Origin: Cupriavidus necator A5-1
Lineage (GTDB): Bacteria > Pseudomonadota > Gammaproteobacteria > Burkholderiales > Burkholderiaceae
DNA: 64,000 nucleotides
Direction of reading: 5' to 3'
NCBI RefSeq assembly: GCF_000744095.1
Contig: NZ_JQLI01000001.1
Coordinates: 868,001-932,000, forward strand
Shown here in pieces: positions 45,610 to 54,806 of this stretch. Under the pieces are notes generated by a model that saw only the letters and a list, made by a program, of their open reading frames with translations, had not been told where the DNA came from and searched no databases. The position numbers and the translations under genes were made by a program. Numbering within the stretch: the first letter of the stretch is position 1; the number at the start of each line of letters is the position of its first letter.

Positions 45610-47115
45610 ATGCTCACAAGACTGAAAGCGGCGTTCCGCTACTTCAATAGCGTGGTCCCGTTCCGACTGGGCCCCGCCCTGATCACGACGGTCGTGCTGA
45701 TCACCCTGCTGCTGCTGCCTGTGCCAGAGGGGCTCACGCCCAAGGCTTGGGGCCTGGTTGCCATCTTTCTGACAACAATCGTTGCGATCATCCTGAAGGT
45801 CATGCCGATCGGGGTTATGGCGATGATGGCCATCGTGGTCCTCTCGCTGTCGCAGGTGACCTCGACCTCGTCCAAGGGGGCGATCGCCGATGCGCTGACC
45901 GCCTTCGACAGTCCTCTAATCTGGTTGATCGTGGTGGCCATCCTGATCTCCCGCGGCGTGAAGAAGACCGGCTTGGGCACCCGTATCGGCCTGCTGTTCA
46001 TCTCCCTGATGGGGAAACGAACGATAGGCATCGGCTATGGTCTGGCCGCCTGTGAACTGGTGCTGGCGCCCTTCACACCGAGCAATACCGCGCGCGGTGG
46101 CGGCATCGTGCATCCGATCATGAAGTCGATCGCCAACGCATTCGACTCGGATCCGGCAAAGGGCACTGAGGGCAAGGTCGGCACCTACCTGGCGTTGGTC
46201 AACTATCACGCCAACCCGATCACCTCGGCGATGTTCGTGACCGCCACCGCCCCGAACCCACTGGTGGTGGACTACATCGCCAAGGCGACCAATCAGAATC
46301 TGCATCTGAGCTGGACGAGTTGGGCGCTGTGCATGTTGCTGCCCGGCCTGCTATGCATGCTGGTGATGCCGCTGGTGATCTATGTGTTGTCGCCGCCGCA
46401 GCTCAAGGCCACACCCAATGCGGTGGAGTATGCGCACGCCGAAATGGCGAAGATGGGTCCAGTGTCGCCGAAGGAAATGGTCATGATATGGACCTTCGCC
46501 CTGCTGCTGGTGCTGTGGGCCAACGTTCCGGCGATGATGTTCGGTCCGTTGCTCACGCTGGACCCGACGGTGGTTGCCTTCGTCGGCCTGTTCGTGCTGA
46601 TCATCACCGGCACCATCGACTGGGACGACGTGCTGTCTGAGAAGAGCGCCTGGGACACGTTGATATGGTTTGGTGCGCTTATCATGCTGGCCGAGCAACT
46701 GAACAAGCAAGGCGTGATCACGTGGTTCTCGAAGGGCATGAGCGACGCGATTGCGGCCAGCGGCATCGGCTGGGCCAGCACGGCCGCGATCCTGGTGGCG
46801 GTCTTCGTTTTCTCGCACTACCTGTTCGCCAGCACGACGGCGCACATCAGTGCGATGATGCTCGCCTTCCTGACGGTGGGAGTCCATCTGATACCGCCAG
46901 CGTATGTGGTGCCGTTCATGCTGCTTATGGCGGCCGGCTCGGCGATCATGATGACGCTGACCCACTATGCGACGGGCACCTCGCCGATCATCTTCGGCAG
47001 TGGCTTTGTCACGATGGGAACCTGGTGGCGCGTCGGTTTTGTGATGTGCGTGGTGGACCTGCTGATCTTCGCCGTGGTCGGGAGTGTCTGGTGGAAGGTA
47101 CTTGGCTTCTGGTGA
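45610..47115 (+). CDS. DASS-family dicarboxylate transporter
   Basis: 501-aa, intact DASS carrier, paralogous to 41565-42983. Paired motifs LAPFTPSNTARGGGIVHPIM and THYATGTSPIIFGSGFVT define the substrate sites; about twelve membrane segments follow MLTRLKAAFRYFNSVVPFRL. ATG 45610 has GGGAAGG upstream, which overlaps the end of the LDH remnant. The longer open frame from 45394 is in decayed LDH sequence and is not used. Being full length, it may replace the damaged first transporter (inference). Confidence 0.95.
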   Translation: MLTRLKAAFRYFNSVVPFRLGPALITTVVLITLLLLPVPEGLTPKAWGLVAIFLTTIVAIILKVMPIGVMAMMAIVVLSLSQVTSTSSKGAIADALTAFDSPLIWLIVVAILISRGVKKTGLGTRIGLLFISLMGKRTIGIGYGLAACELVLAPFTPSNTARGGGIVHPIMKSIANAFDSDPAKGTEGKVGTYLALVNYHANPITSAMFVTATAPNPLVVDYIAKATNQNLHLSWTSWALCMLLPGLLCMLVMPLVIYVLSPPQLKATPNAVEYAHAEMAKMGPVSPKEMVMIWTFALLLVLWANVPAMMFGPLLTLDPTVVAFVGLFVLIITGTIDWDDVLSEKSAWDTLIWFGALIMLAEQLNKQGVITWFSKGMSDAIAASGIGWASTAAILVAVFVFSHYLFASTTAHISAMMLAFLTVGVHLIPPAYVVPFMLLMAAGSAIMMTLTHYATGTSPIIFGSGFVTMGTWWRVGFVMCVVDLLIFAVVGSVWWKVLGFW

Positions 47116-47288
47116 ACATGCAGCCGAACGACGCCCGATGAACCGCTCGTGATCATGCCAATTCGACGCTCTGGCCCGGCCATGCTTGGCGCCCGCTATG
47201 TCACCGACCCGGATAAGCCGCCGGACGCGTGGCATAGATTCTTGCTGGATCAGCTCAAATGGAGGACCTTGCAGCAAGACGCCTGCAC

Positions 47289-47974
47289 CTAGCGTTTACG
47301 CTTACTGTCTTGCAGCGCAAGGATCACCACGCGTAGCGTGGCATCGTCTGGACATGCTAAGTCGGCAAATCCAAAACGTTTGGCCAGTCGCCGCATGCCG
47401 GTATTCGACGATAAGACATATCCTTCCATGCATCGAAAGCCGCGGCTCCGAGCGATGTCGATCAGAGTGTCCAGCAGTCGGCTGGCCAAGCCAAGCCTAT
47501 GCCAGTCATCGGCTACCGTTACCGCAAATTCGCAGTATCGCTGCCCGGTGCGGCGGCGTAGCGCGCACCACCCACAATAGACGACACCTTGTTTTCCGTG
47601 GCAATCGCCACCAGTGCAAACTCTCGCTCAACCGAGGGATGCGTCGCTTGTTCGAGCATCGCCTCCGGCAGTTGCTGCATGGCAGCCATGAATCTGGCGT
47701 AACGCGCATCGGCCGAAAGCTTGTTGAATGCCGCCAACAGACCGGCCTTGCCATGTCCGGTAATCTCTCGCACTAGCACTTCCCGTTCATTGCACAGGGA
47801 CACGCTGAACGGCACGAAGTTTGTCGCTTCAGACTTGTCTTGCATGGCAACGTTGTTGTAAGGAAAGAAAGCGAGTTCGTTGAATCGATGGCGGCCGCCT
47901 AAGGCAGGCGTCACAAGCTCCGAGCGCCGCCTTTTTTCCTCCCGCCATGTCAACGGAGTACTTGCTGGCGTCAT
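47289..47974 (-). pseudogene. GNAT-family acetyltransferase, frameshifted
   Basis: Start ATG 47974 overlaps the fabI stop as ATGA. The N-terminal ~150 aa end VGGARYAAAPGSD; one base is then missing near 47530, and the other frame continues CEFAVTVADDWHRLGLASRL, the acetyl-CoA site, to MRRLAKRFGF and KRKR. Restored length is about 228 aa. Proteins of this type sit in an anaerobic/energy-stress gene set with fabI and ackA in related bacteria. An internal start at 47845 (MQDKSEATNF) is an alternative. Confidence 0.75.
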
Positions 47975-48753
47975 GCCATGATATTGACGCCGCCATCCAC
48001 ATACAGCGTTTCGCCCGACAGCCGCCGGGCGTAGGTCGTAGCCAGGAAGGCGCAGGTGTACCCTACATCCATGATGTCGACCAACTCGCCAAGTGGAGCG
48101 CGTTCCACGGCGTCAGCGAGCATCAGATCGAAGCCCTTTAGTCCGGATGCAGCGCGCGTCAGCAGCGGCCCTGGCGAGATCGCATGCACGCGGATGCCAC
48201 GTGGGCCCAACTCGTACGCGAGGTAGCGTGACACGGCTTCCAGGGCGGCCTTCACCGGACCCATGACGTTGTAGTTCGGCACCACCTTGTTGGCGCCGTG
48301 GTAGCTCATGGTGAACATGGTGCCACCATCGCTCATCAGGGGCGCCGCCAGCCGGGCCATGCGTACGAAGGAGTGGCAGGACACATCCATGGCCTTGGCA
48401 AAGCCTTCGGCCGAACAATTGAGCAGGCCACCCTGCAAAGCATCTTTCGGCGCCCAGGCGACCGAATGCACCAGAATATCGAGCCTTCCCCACTGCTCAC
48501 TGATTCGCGCAAACAACTCGTCCATTTCCGCTGGGTTCGTGACATCCAGGGGCAGAAAGATGGAAGCGTCAAGCTCCTGCGCCACCGGCTCGACGAACTG
48601 GCGCGCCTTTTCGCTGGCATAGGTAATCGCGACCTCTGCTCCCAGTTCGCGGAAGGCTTTGGCGCACCCATAAGCAATGGAGTGTTCGTTCGCGATCCCG
48701 CAGACGAGTGCGCGGGCGTTGTCGAGGATCGGTTGTTGCGGCGCTGCAGTCAT
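47971..48753 (-). CDS. fabI: enoyl-[acyl-carrier-protein] reductase FabI
   Basis: 260-aa SDR-fold enoyl-ACP reductase, the last step of fatty-acid elongation, NADH-dependent. The cofactor loop is ARALVCGIANEHSIAYGCAK. The catalytic Tyr-x6-Lys is seen in SYHGANKVVPNYNVMGPVKA. The C-terminal ETLYVDGGVNIMA is typical. The frame is open to 48873; ATG 48753 fits the family. Housekeeping fabI is normally elsewhere, so this is probably an accessory copy belonging with the ackA/pta remnants (inference). It is coupled to the broken GNAT gene. Confidence 0.93.
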   Translation of the reverse strand: MTAAPQQPILDNARALVCGIANEHSIAYGCAKAFRELGAEVAITYASEKARQFVEPVAQELDASIFLPLDVTNPAEMDELFARISEQWGRLDILVHSVAWAPKDALQGGLLNCSAEGFAKAMDVSCHSFVRMARLAAPLMSDGGTMFTMSYHGANKVVPNYNVMGPVKAALEAVSRYLAYELGPRGIRVHAISPGPLLTRAASGLKGFDLMLADAVERAPLGELVDIMDVGYTCAFLATTYARRLSGETLYVDGGVNIMA

Positions 48754-48829
48754 GGCACTCTCTCCCGGATTCATTATTGCCAGTGAGCCGTCAAGACCAA
48801 GCCGCTGCCTTGATCGGCTATGACGGCGG

Positions 48830-49187
48830 TCATCGTGTAGGCATTGCGAGGGCGTCCCTAGTATGTCTGGCAATCATCAGTTCCTCGTTGGTCGGAATGA
48901 CCCAAACAGGGATATGGCCCGAGGCCAAGCTGATGCGCGGTCCATGGCTGGCATTCGTCGCGGGATCCTTGCCGAACGGCGCCCTGAGTTGGCGCAAGTG
49001 GCCTGCTTCGATACCGCCTTCCACCGGGCGCAGCCGGAAGTGGCACAGGCATTCGCATTGCCCGCGGAGATCACAGCGCGAGGCGTCAGGCGCTACGGCT
49101 TCCACGGACTGTCCTACGAGTACATTGCGAGCGTCCTGCCGAGCGTCGATGCCGGCGCAGCGGCGGGCCGCACGATCGTATTCACGA
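48830..49187. pseudogene. ackA: acetate kinase fragments, C-terminus (-) and N-terminal third (+)
   Basis: On the minus strand 48930-48830 reads SGHIPVWVIPTNEELMIARH and ends at a stop: the AckA C-terminus. On the plus strand 48962-49187 reads VACFDTAFHRAQPEVAQAFA and RRYGFHGLSYEYIASVLPSV, the N-terminal third. The two pieces touch but face opposite ways. The missing middle lies at 50165-50430. Acetate kinase makes ATP from acetyl phosphate; none of these pieces can be functional. Confidence 0.8.
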
Positions 49188-49306
49188 TATGTTTTGGAAA
49201 AGTCACAAGATCACGGCCCTCGTAATGAGAGAGCGCTTCAGCTGAAGCGAGGGACGCATAGGACACTCTGAATGAGTGCAACGCAAGTCTGATCAGGGGA
49301 TACACC

Positions 49307-49894
49307 ATGAAACGCATGTCATTGCTGGCCGCTGCGGTGTTGGTAGCGGCTAGCGCTTCTGCGTGGGCGCAAACCGAAACCCGCGTGGATATCACGCAGT
49401 CACCCGGACAGGCGACAGCGACCGGCACGGCAAAGCTCACCGCCAAGATCGTCAAGATTGATGCGCCGACGCGAACGGTTTCGCTCAAATCCGCCGACGG
49501 CAAGACCACGGACCTAGTCGTGGGGCCGGAGGCGAGGAATTTCGAACAGATCAAGGTCGGCGACACCGTCACGACAGAGTACAAAGAAGCCCTGACCATG
49601 AGCCTCAAGAAGGATAAGGGGCCGCTCGCAATGCACGAGCGCGAGACCTCGGACCGTGCTGCGCCGGGAGCAAAGCCAGGTGGCACAGTCGGCCGGGAAG
49701 TGACCGTCACGGCGGACGTTGTCGCCGTCAATACCAGCGCCAAGACCGTGATCCTGAAGGGGCCGAAAGGGCGCACCGTGGATCTCGTGGTGGAGGATCC
49801 AGACCGTCTTAAGGGCATCAAGACGGGCGATCGGGTCGAAGCAGTCTATACCGAGGCCGTTGCGGTGTCGGTGCAGCCGGCCGCAGGCAAGTAG
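49307..49894 (+). CDS. periplasmic hypothetical protein with two similar domains
   Basis: 195-aa intact protein. The signal peptide is MKRMSLLAAAVLVAASASAW followed by AQ. Two halves are alike: LTAKIVKIDAPTRTVSLKSA...LVVGPEARNFEQIKVGD and VTADVVAVNTSAKTVILKGP...LVVEDPDRLKGIKTGD, suggesting a duplicated small beta-barrel. No enzyme motif. It lies between scrambled ackA pieces yet has normal coding bias, so it is real. Function unknown. Confidence 0.82.
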   Translation: MKRMSLLAAAVLVAASASAWAQTETRVDITQSPGQATATGTAKLTAKIVKIDAPTRTVSLKSADGKTTDLVVGPEARNFEQIKVGDTVTTEYKEALTMSLKKDKGPLAMHERETSDRAAPGAKPGGTVGREVTVTADVVAVNTSAKTVILKGPKGRTVDLVVEDPDRLKGIKTGDRVEAVYTEAVAVSVQPAAGK

Positions 49895-50063
49895 CAGCAC
49901 CGGATCCAGGACAAGCCAAGCCCGTCGACCATGCGGGCTCCCATCCTGGCGTTCGCAGTCGGGGGCGCGGCCAATTCGGTATTTCGCCACGGCGAACCGT
50001 CCCCGGCCCCTCTTGGCTCTTCTGTCACAGAATTTCCAGCGGAGACCGAGCTGCCGCGCTGTG

Positions 50064-50163
50064 CAAGATGGTCGACCGCCACCAGATCACCGGTGCGATA
50101 ATCGACGGGCCACTTGCCCTGGACAACGCCATCAACCTGGATGCCGCGCGGATCAAGAAGATC
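50064..50163 (+). pseudogene. pta: phosphotransacetylase C-terminal fragment
   Basis: KMVDRHQITGAIIDGPLALD, then [13 protein letters not shown], is the C-terminal part of a phosphate acetyl-/butyryltransferase. About 33 residues remain. It ends exactly where the minus-strand ackA middle begins, so the normal pta-ackA order has been turned head to head. Confidence 0.7.
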
Positions 50164-50164
50164 G

Positions 50165-50430
50165 CAGCGCGCGCATATCGCTCGACACGCCAGAGACGCC
50201 GAGCAGGCCCGACTTGCGGTAGATCAGATCCTCGATGGCCCGAGCGTCCATGACGAGTTCGCTCATCAAGTACAGAATCACGCCCGGATCGAGACTGCCG
50301 CAGCCCGTTCCCATCGGCAGGCCATCCACCGCGGTAAAGCCCATGGTGCTGGCCACGCTGCGCCCCGCCACCAGCGCGCAGATGCTGCTGCCGTTACCGA
50401 GGTGTGCCACGCCCCCGTAGCTTGTCCAGG
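50165..50430 (-). pseudogene. ackA: acetate kinase middle fragment
   Basis: The minus strand reads [40 protein letters not shown] and [18 protein letters not shown], the central AckA domain. It joins pta DNA on one side and a truncated RNA-binding gene on the other. Together with the pieces at 48830-49187 it would rebuild most of one acetate kinase. Confidence 0.85.
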
Positions 50431-50597
50431 GTGTCATCGTCGAGCGTATCGAAGGTCAGCCGCACGGCAGGGCCTGGTGCCGTCGCCTTCCAGTGTTCGA
50501 TGCCGGTGTATTCCGGGAATCCGTACTTCACCAGGAAGGCGCCGATTTCCTCATCAGTGGTTTTGGCATCGAGGTTTCCAAGCAAGAGAATAGACAT
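50394..50597 (-). pseudogene. RRM-like RNA-binding protein, C-terminally truncated
   Basis: Starts MSILLLGNLDAKTTDEEIGA and continues FLVKYGFPEYTGIEHWKATA, the first RNP strand and helix of a small RRM-like protein. Sequence similarity is lost after [12 protein letters not shown], at the junction with the ackA fragment. Only about 60 residues of the original protein survive. Confidence 0.55.
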
Positions 50598-50679
50598 GGC
50601 TCACCTTCGGTTTAGGCCAAAAAATCGGAAATGCCGTCGACAGCATCGTTCGATGGCAGGCAAGCAAACAGCGTGCGTG

Positions 50680-51597
50680 TCACGGCGTCACCTCGGTCCA
50701 GCCCGGCCCCGGGTCGAATGACCGGATCGCCACGGCCTTGGCTGTGCTATCCGGTCCGAGATCACGCTCAAAGACTCGCCCGTCGTGACTGACCATGAAG
50801 CTCTTGATGCCGGTGTCGCCGTAGCGAACCGGCCACGCGATCACCGCAAATCCACCGAAGAGCTTGCCATTCACGAGATAGTCATACTGGCCACCCGGAG
50901 CATGGCTTCCCTGCGAGGTAAGCAGCTTGTAGCGATAACCGTAGTAGCCTCCCTGGCCCCTGCTACGCATGCCGGCCTCAAGGAAAGCTGGTCCCAGCGG
51001 GCTTTGCACCTCGCCGGGCTTGGTTGGCCAGTACAGGCCATCGTGCTTGCCGGGCGAGCTGACGAGCTTCGCCGCGTACACCGACATACCCTGCGTCTTT
51101 TGGGCCATCTGCGCGTACTCATTCTGCGCATCGCAAACGGCCAGCAAGGTCTGCATCACCGCCAACTCGTTGCTGCCGATGCGGCGAAAATGCATTTCCT
51201 CAACGCCGGCGCGGGTATCGAAATGCCATCCCTTGGCCGTTTTCACCAGTGGAATCGGCAAGGTCCAGCCGTCATTGCCGGCCGTAATCCGGGCGCGGTT
51301 GCCCCCTTCGGGGCGAATGGCATGCGATTGGCTCCAGGCCTCAAGGAAGCGGTAGCGAATCTCTGCGCCGACCGGTGGGATCAGGTCGTGATAGTTGGCA
51401 CCAAGCAGGGACTTCATCGCATCGTCGTCGCTGGTGGCAACCGCCTCACCAAACGCGTTCATCGCAGCCTCGGGCGAGCTGAAATTTTTCTGCGCATGAG
51501 CTGAGGCGATCCCCAGGGTCAATAGCGCCAGCACCATGGCGATGGCACTGCCCCAGGCGCAAGACCGGGACCGAGGAAGTCGTTGTGTCGAGCCCAT
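50680..51597 (-). CDS. DUF2950 periplasmic protein (copy 2)
   Basis: 305-aa exported protein from ATG 51597 (GGGGGA upstream). The signal peptide spans about residues 14-36 (AIAMVLALLTLGIASAHA). The DUF2950 pattern is clear: FSSPEAAMNAFGEAVATSDD, SSPGKHDGLYWPTKPGE and FGGFAVIAWPVRYGDTGIKS. It is intact, 17 nt after DUF3300 copy 2, and strongly similar to copy 1 at 43182-44075 but inverted and with the partner order reversed. Confidence 0.9.
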   Translation of the reverse strand: MGSTQRLPRSRSCAWGSAIAMVLALLTLGIASAHAQKNFSSPEAAMNAFGEAVATSDDDAMKSLLGANYHDLIPPVGAEIRYRFLEAWSQSHAIRPEGGNRARITAGNDGWTLPIPLVKTAKGWHFDTRAGVEEMHFRRIGSNELAVMQTLLAVCDAQNEYAQMAQKTQGMSVYAAKLVSSPGKHDGLYWPTKPGEVQSPLGPAFLEAGMRSRGQGGYYGYRYKLLTSQGSHAPGGQYDYLVNGKLFGGFAVIAWPVRYGDTGIKSFMVSHDGRVFERDLGPDSTAKAVAIRSFDPGPGWTEVTP

Positions 51598-51613
51598 GAT
51601 CGCGTCCCCCAGA

Positions 51614-52996
51614 TTAGCGTCTACCGCCGCCACGCCCACCACCACCACCACCGCCTCCGCCACGGCCACCGCCTCCGCCTGCGAATCCGCCGCCGCCGTG
51701 ACCACCGCCGCCCCCTCTGGCCGCACCGCTTTGGCGGTGTCCAGAAGACTGCATGCTGGATCGGCCCCGGTCAAAGTCACGTTGGGCCGCGGCGCCACCC
51801 CCGCCTACGCCCTGGAACGCGTTCTCCCGACCGCCGCCCGCGCCGCCGCCACGCCCGCTCCCAGCACGATCCGACACGCCGGCGCGGTCTCCGGCACCAC
51901 TGCGGTCGCCGCGCCCTCCGCGATCGGCCACAGACGCCCGATCCGACCCCCCACGCCCTCCGCGATCGGCCGCAGACCTCCGATCCGACCCCCCACGCCC
52001 TCCGCGATCGGCCGCAGACGCCCGGTCCGAGCTGCCCCGACCGCCATCGCGACCACGGTAATCGTTGCGCCTGTCAGAACCGGCCGAACTCCTGCCACCA
52101 AACTTCTCACGCGAAGCGTTATCCCGATACGCCACGCCTTTCCGATGCGAGGCATCGTGCTGCCATCGTCCACCGCTCTGCACCTTGGTGCGGTCGAAGT
52201 TACGGTCGATATTGGCCGCCTTGTTGACGTTGATGTTCACGTCGCCGCCACCCCAGTTGCAGTTACCGAAAATGGCTCCGGCAGCGGCCAGGCCGACGCC
52301 CCATGCAAAGCCGGTGGCCAATGCTGCGCCCGGATAGTAGGCAGGATATGGTGGCCAGTAGTAAGGCGGATAGGCGGGTGAGCTCCAGGCGCCGTAGACC
52401 ACGGTTGGATTGTAGGCAGGCACGTAAATGACCTGCGGATCCGCCGGCTCAATCCGCACAACAGTCTGGCTGGGCTGCCCCTGGGCTGGGGCCGGAGGCG
52501 ACTCCACGATCACGTTCTGCTGCTCGTTCGACTTGAGGTTCCCCGATTGTTGCGCTCGCGCCCGCAGCCGCTGCACCGCTGCCAGCACATCCTTCTCTTG
52601 GGCCAGAAAGGCGTCACCCAGCTTTTGCGTCCAGTCGAGCTTGTCGTTCATTGGCTCAAGGGCCTGCGGAAATACAACCAGGGATTTCACGCTGACATCC
52701 CATGGCTGGTTCTCGACCGCCTTGAGTGCGGCATCGCCTTTCAGTTTCGGGTTGGCCTTGACCCAGCGTGCAGCCTGCACGATCTCGAGCGGATATGTAG
52801 ACGCCATCAGGACCTGGGACAGCACAGAATCGGGGTAGAGCGCGATGGGCGCGACTAGTGCTTCGAGTTCTTCTGGCTTGAAGGGGGCCGGCTGGTCCGA
52901 CGCAGCTTGCCCATACGCGTTAAAGGCGATCAGCGTCAGACTGGCGAACAGCCAAGCTCCGACATGACGGAACAAATGTATCAGCCAACGGTTCAT
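51614..52996 (-). CDS. DUF3300 exported protein (copy 2)
   Basis: 460-aa protein from ATG 52996, with GGGAGGA upstream. The signal peptide is WLIHLFRHVGAWLFASLTLI through NAYGQA; there is no lipobox, unlike copy 1. The DUF3300 domain includes LVAPIALYPDSVLSQVLMAS and TQKLGDAFLAQEKDVLAAVQ, then a Tyr/Pro patch (YPPYYWPPYPAYYPGAALAT). The tail has four tandem units of about 14 residues built on ADRGGRGGSDR, then long Gly/Arg runs. The longer frame to 53224 is not used. Confidence 0.9.
   Translation of the reverse strand: MNRWLIHLFRHVGAWLFASLTLIAFNAYGQAASDQPAPFKPEELEALVAPIALYPDSVLSQVLMASTYPLEIVQAARWVKANPKLKGDAALKAVENQPWDVSVKSLVVFPQALEPMNDKLDWTQKLGDAFLAQEKDVLAAVQRLRARAQQSGNLKSNEQQNVIVESPPAPAQGQPSQTVVRIEPADPQVIYVPAYNPTVVYGAWSSPAYPPYYWPPYPAYYPGAALATGFAWGVGLAAAGAIFGNCNWGGGDVNINVNKAANIDRNFDRTKVQSGGRWQHDASHRKGVAYRDNASREKFGGRSSAGSDRRNDYRGRDGGRGSSDRASAADRGGRGGSDRRSAADRGGRGGSDRASVADRGGRGDRSGAGDRAGVSDRAGSGRGGGAGGGRENAFQGVGGGGAAAQRDFDRGRSSMQSSGHRQSGAARGGGGGHGGGGFAGGGGGRGGGGGGGGGRGGGRR
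51885..52025. repeat. tandem ~42-bp coding repeat in DUF3300 copy 2
   Basis: About three to four direct copies of a unit containing CCTCCGCGATCGGCCG and CCGATCCGACCCCC, encoding the ADRGGRGGSDR repeats. Such repeats change copy number by slippage, so length will vary between strains. Confidence 0.75.
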
Positions 52997-53690
52997 CCCA
53001 ATCCTCCCAGCGGCCGTTTGCCGGTCACCCCCCGCAGACTGCGGGTCCCCTTGGCACAATCGTTCGAGAACACGGCAATTTCCGGCTAACGTACTGGTGA
53101 ACGCTGGCGCTAATGTTGCCAAGGCGGATCCCGTTACCAGGGCTCGACAAATTCCTGTTTCCTCCGAATCTCGGCTACTGGTCCAGAGGGAAGCCGGGCC
53201 GCAAACGTTGTGTTCCGTACGCATCTTGTGCCCAATCTAGCCGCAACCGTCACGCAACCTGACATGAAATTTTTCGGAAGGGGAAATAAGAAAAATCTAG
53301 CGTCCGAGCACCTGCCAGAAAATCGACCAGGAATGGGCAATCTCATGCAGGCGTGTAGGCGACGCCATAGGATTCTACGAACCTGCAAAAGCAAACCGCT
53401 GCGCGAACGACAAGGCAAGGCAAAGCAAGGCCGCACTGATCGGCGCCTGACGCGCCGAAATCATCCGGGAGCTGACGTCGACGGCGTATCCGACCCACCT
53501 GTCGCAGCATTATGGTCGCCTTTCCGGCCAACTCGATCTCATACCCAAGCCAGCATCAGCTCAGCTACCACTTATAGCCATAGGTCGAGCGGGTCAAAGC
53601 CTCGAGTGGCTTGCCGCCAATACGGATGGCTGGATCTGGCATGGCCCTGATGCGCGACGGTTTAGCGAGCACGCCGCGCGCTGGCGGACT
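52997..53690. other. intergenic stretch, no gene recognised
   Basis: About 690 bp upstream of DUF3300 copy 2 and before the recD2 remnant. A minus-strand frame 53565-53804 could be the tail of some protein (IRIGGKPLEALTRSTYGYKW), but its start lies in recD2 sequence. Nothing else is identifiable. Confidence 0.4.
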
Positions 53691-53699
53691 GCGACCGCT

Positions 53700-54806
53700 G
53701 GCCACGGCTTCAAACCTTTCGGCTACGGAATCTTTTTCGAGCGAGATCATGGTCTTCCTGCATGGGAATGGCGTTTCGACGTCCCGCGCCGTGCGGATTT
53801 TCAAGACCTATGGCCAGGACGCCATCTCTATCGTCACGGAAAATCCTTACCGGTTGGCCCGGGACATTCGCGGCATCGGGTTCCTGTCGGCCGATACCAT
53901 TGCCCAGAAGATCGGTATCGCACATGATTCCCCGCTGCGTGCACGGGCTGGCGTCTCCTACGCGTTGTCAGAAGCAGTCGGAGAAGGCCACTGTGGCTTG
54001 CCCCGGAGCCAACTCGTGTCGCTTGCCGTGAAGCTGCTCGAAATCCCGCAACCCATCATCGAGGATGCGATCGACCAGGAACTGGCAGAGGAAGTCGTAA
54101 TCGCTCCGATACCGTTGACGGCGTTCCAGCGTTTTCCTCGCGCCGTTGTACAACGCCGAGCTTTCGATCGTCTCGCAAATGAAGCGCCTGAAGTCTGGAT
54201 CGCCGCCATGGACCGCATTTGACGCAGACAAGGCAATTCACTGGGTTGAGAAAAAGCTCGCGATCCGGCTTGCCGATAGCCAGAAGCAAACTGGATGAGC
54301 TGGTGCTGTGTTACGCGACGACCATCCACAAATCTCAGGGATCGGAGAAGATCACCGCGGTGGCGCTCGCCACCGCCTTCAGTAACTGGTTCGCCAGCGG
54401 CACGTCGACCATCGAGCACTCGTCAGCCACCAGCAGATCACATTCGAGCGGCGACTCCTCGTTGCGCTTGAATTGCCCATTGGCCGGATTGACTTCAAGC
54501 AGCCGGTGGATCGTCTTCGCCTGAAGCCCGGTCGATTCCGACAATCGCTTGGCCGCCCGTCCGGTTGGTGCGCACAACAACGCCTTCACCTGTTTTGCAC
54601 GCAGGATCGTCAGTATCGAATTGACATATCCGGTTGTGGTGATCCCCGTCTCGACGCAGCACTACATGATGCTCAAGCGGAACCCGATCTACACCGGCAT
54701 CACGCGCGGCAAGCGCCTCGTTGTACTGGTCGGTCAAAAGCGTGCACTGGCGATTGCGGTCAAGGGCAAGCAAACGGAACGTCGCTGGTCGAAGCTCGCA
54801 GAATAG
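53700..54806 (+). pseudogene. RecD2-type DNA helicase, scrambled with an inverted internal piece
   Basis: Plus strand 53735-54120: HhH region (EIMVFLHGNGVSTSRAVRIF; NPYRLARDIRGIGFLSADTI). Then, after a frame change, FLAPLYNAELSIVSQMKRL and KAIHWVEKKLAIRLADSQK up to 54290. Here the motor domain should start, but the C-terminal [17 protein letters not shown] follows (54298-54345). The Walker A/B region ([40 protein letters not shown]) lies on the minus strand at 54625-54340. Plus-strand C-terminus [20 protein letters not shown] to RRWSKLAE ends at 54806. So one segment has been inverted and others lost. Confidence 0.85.
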
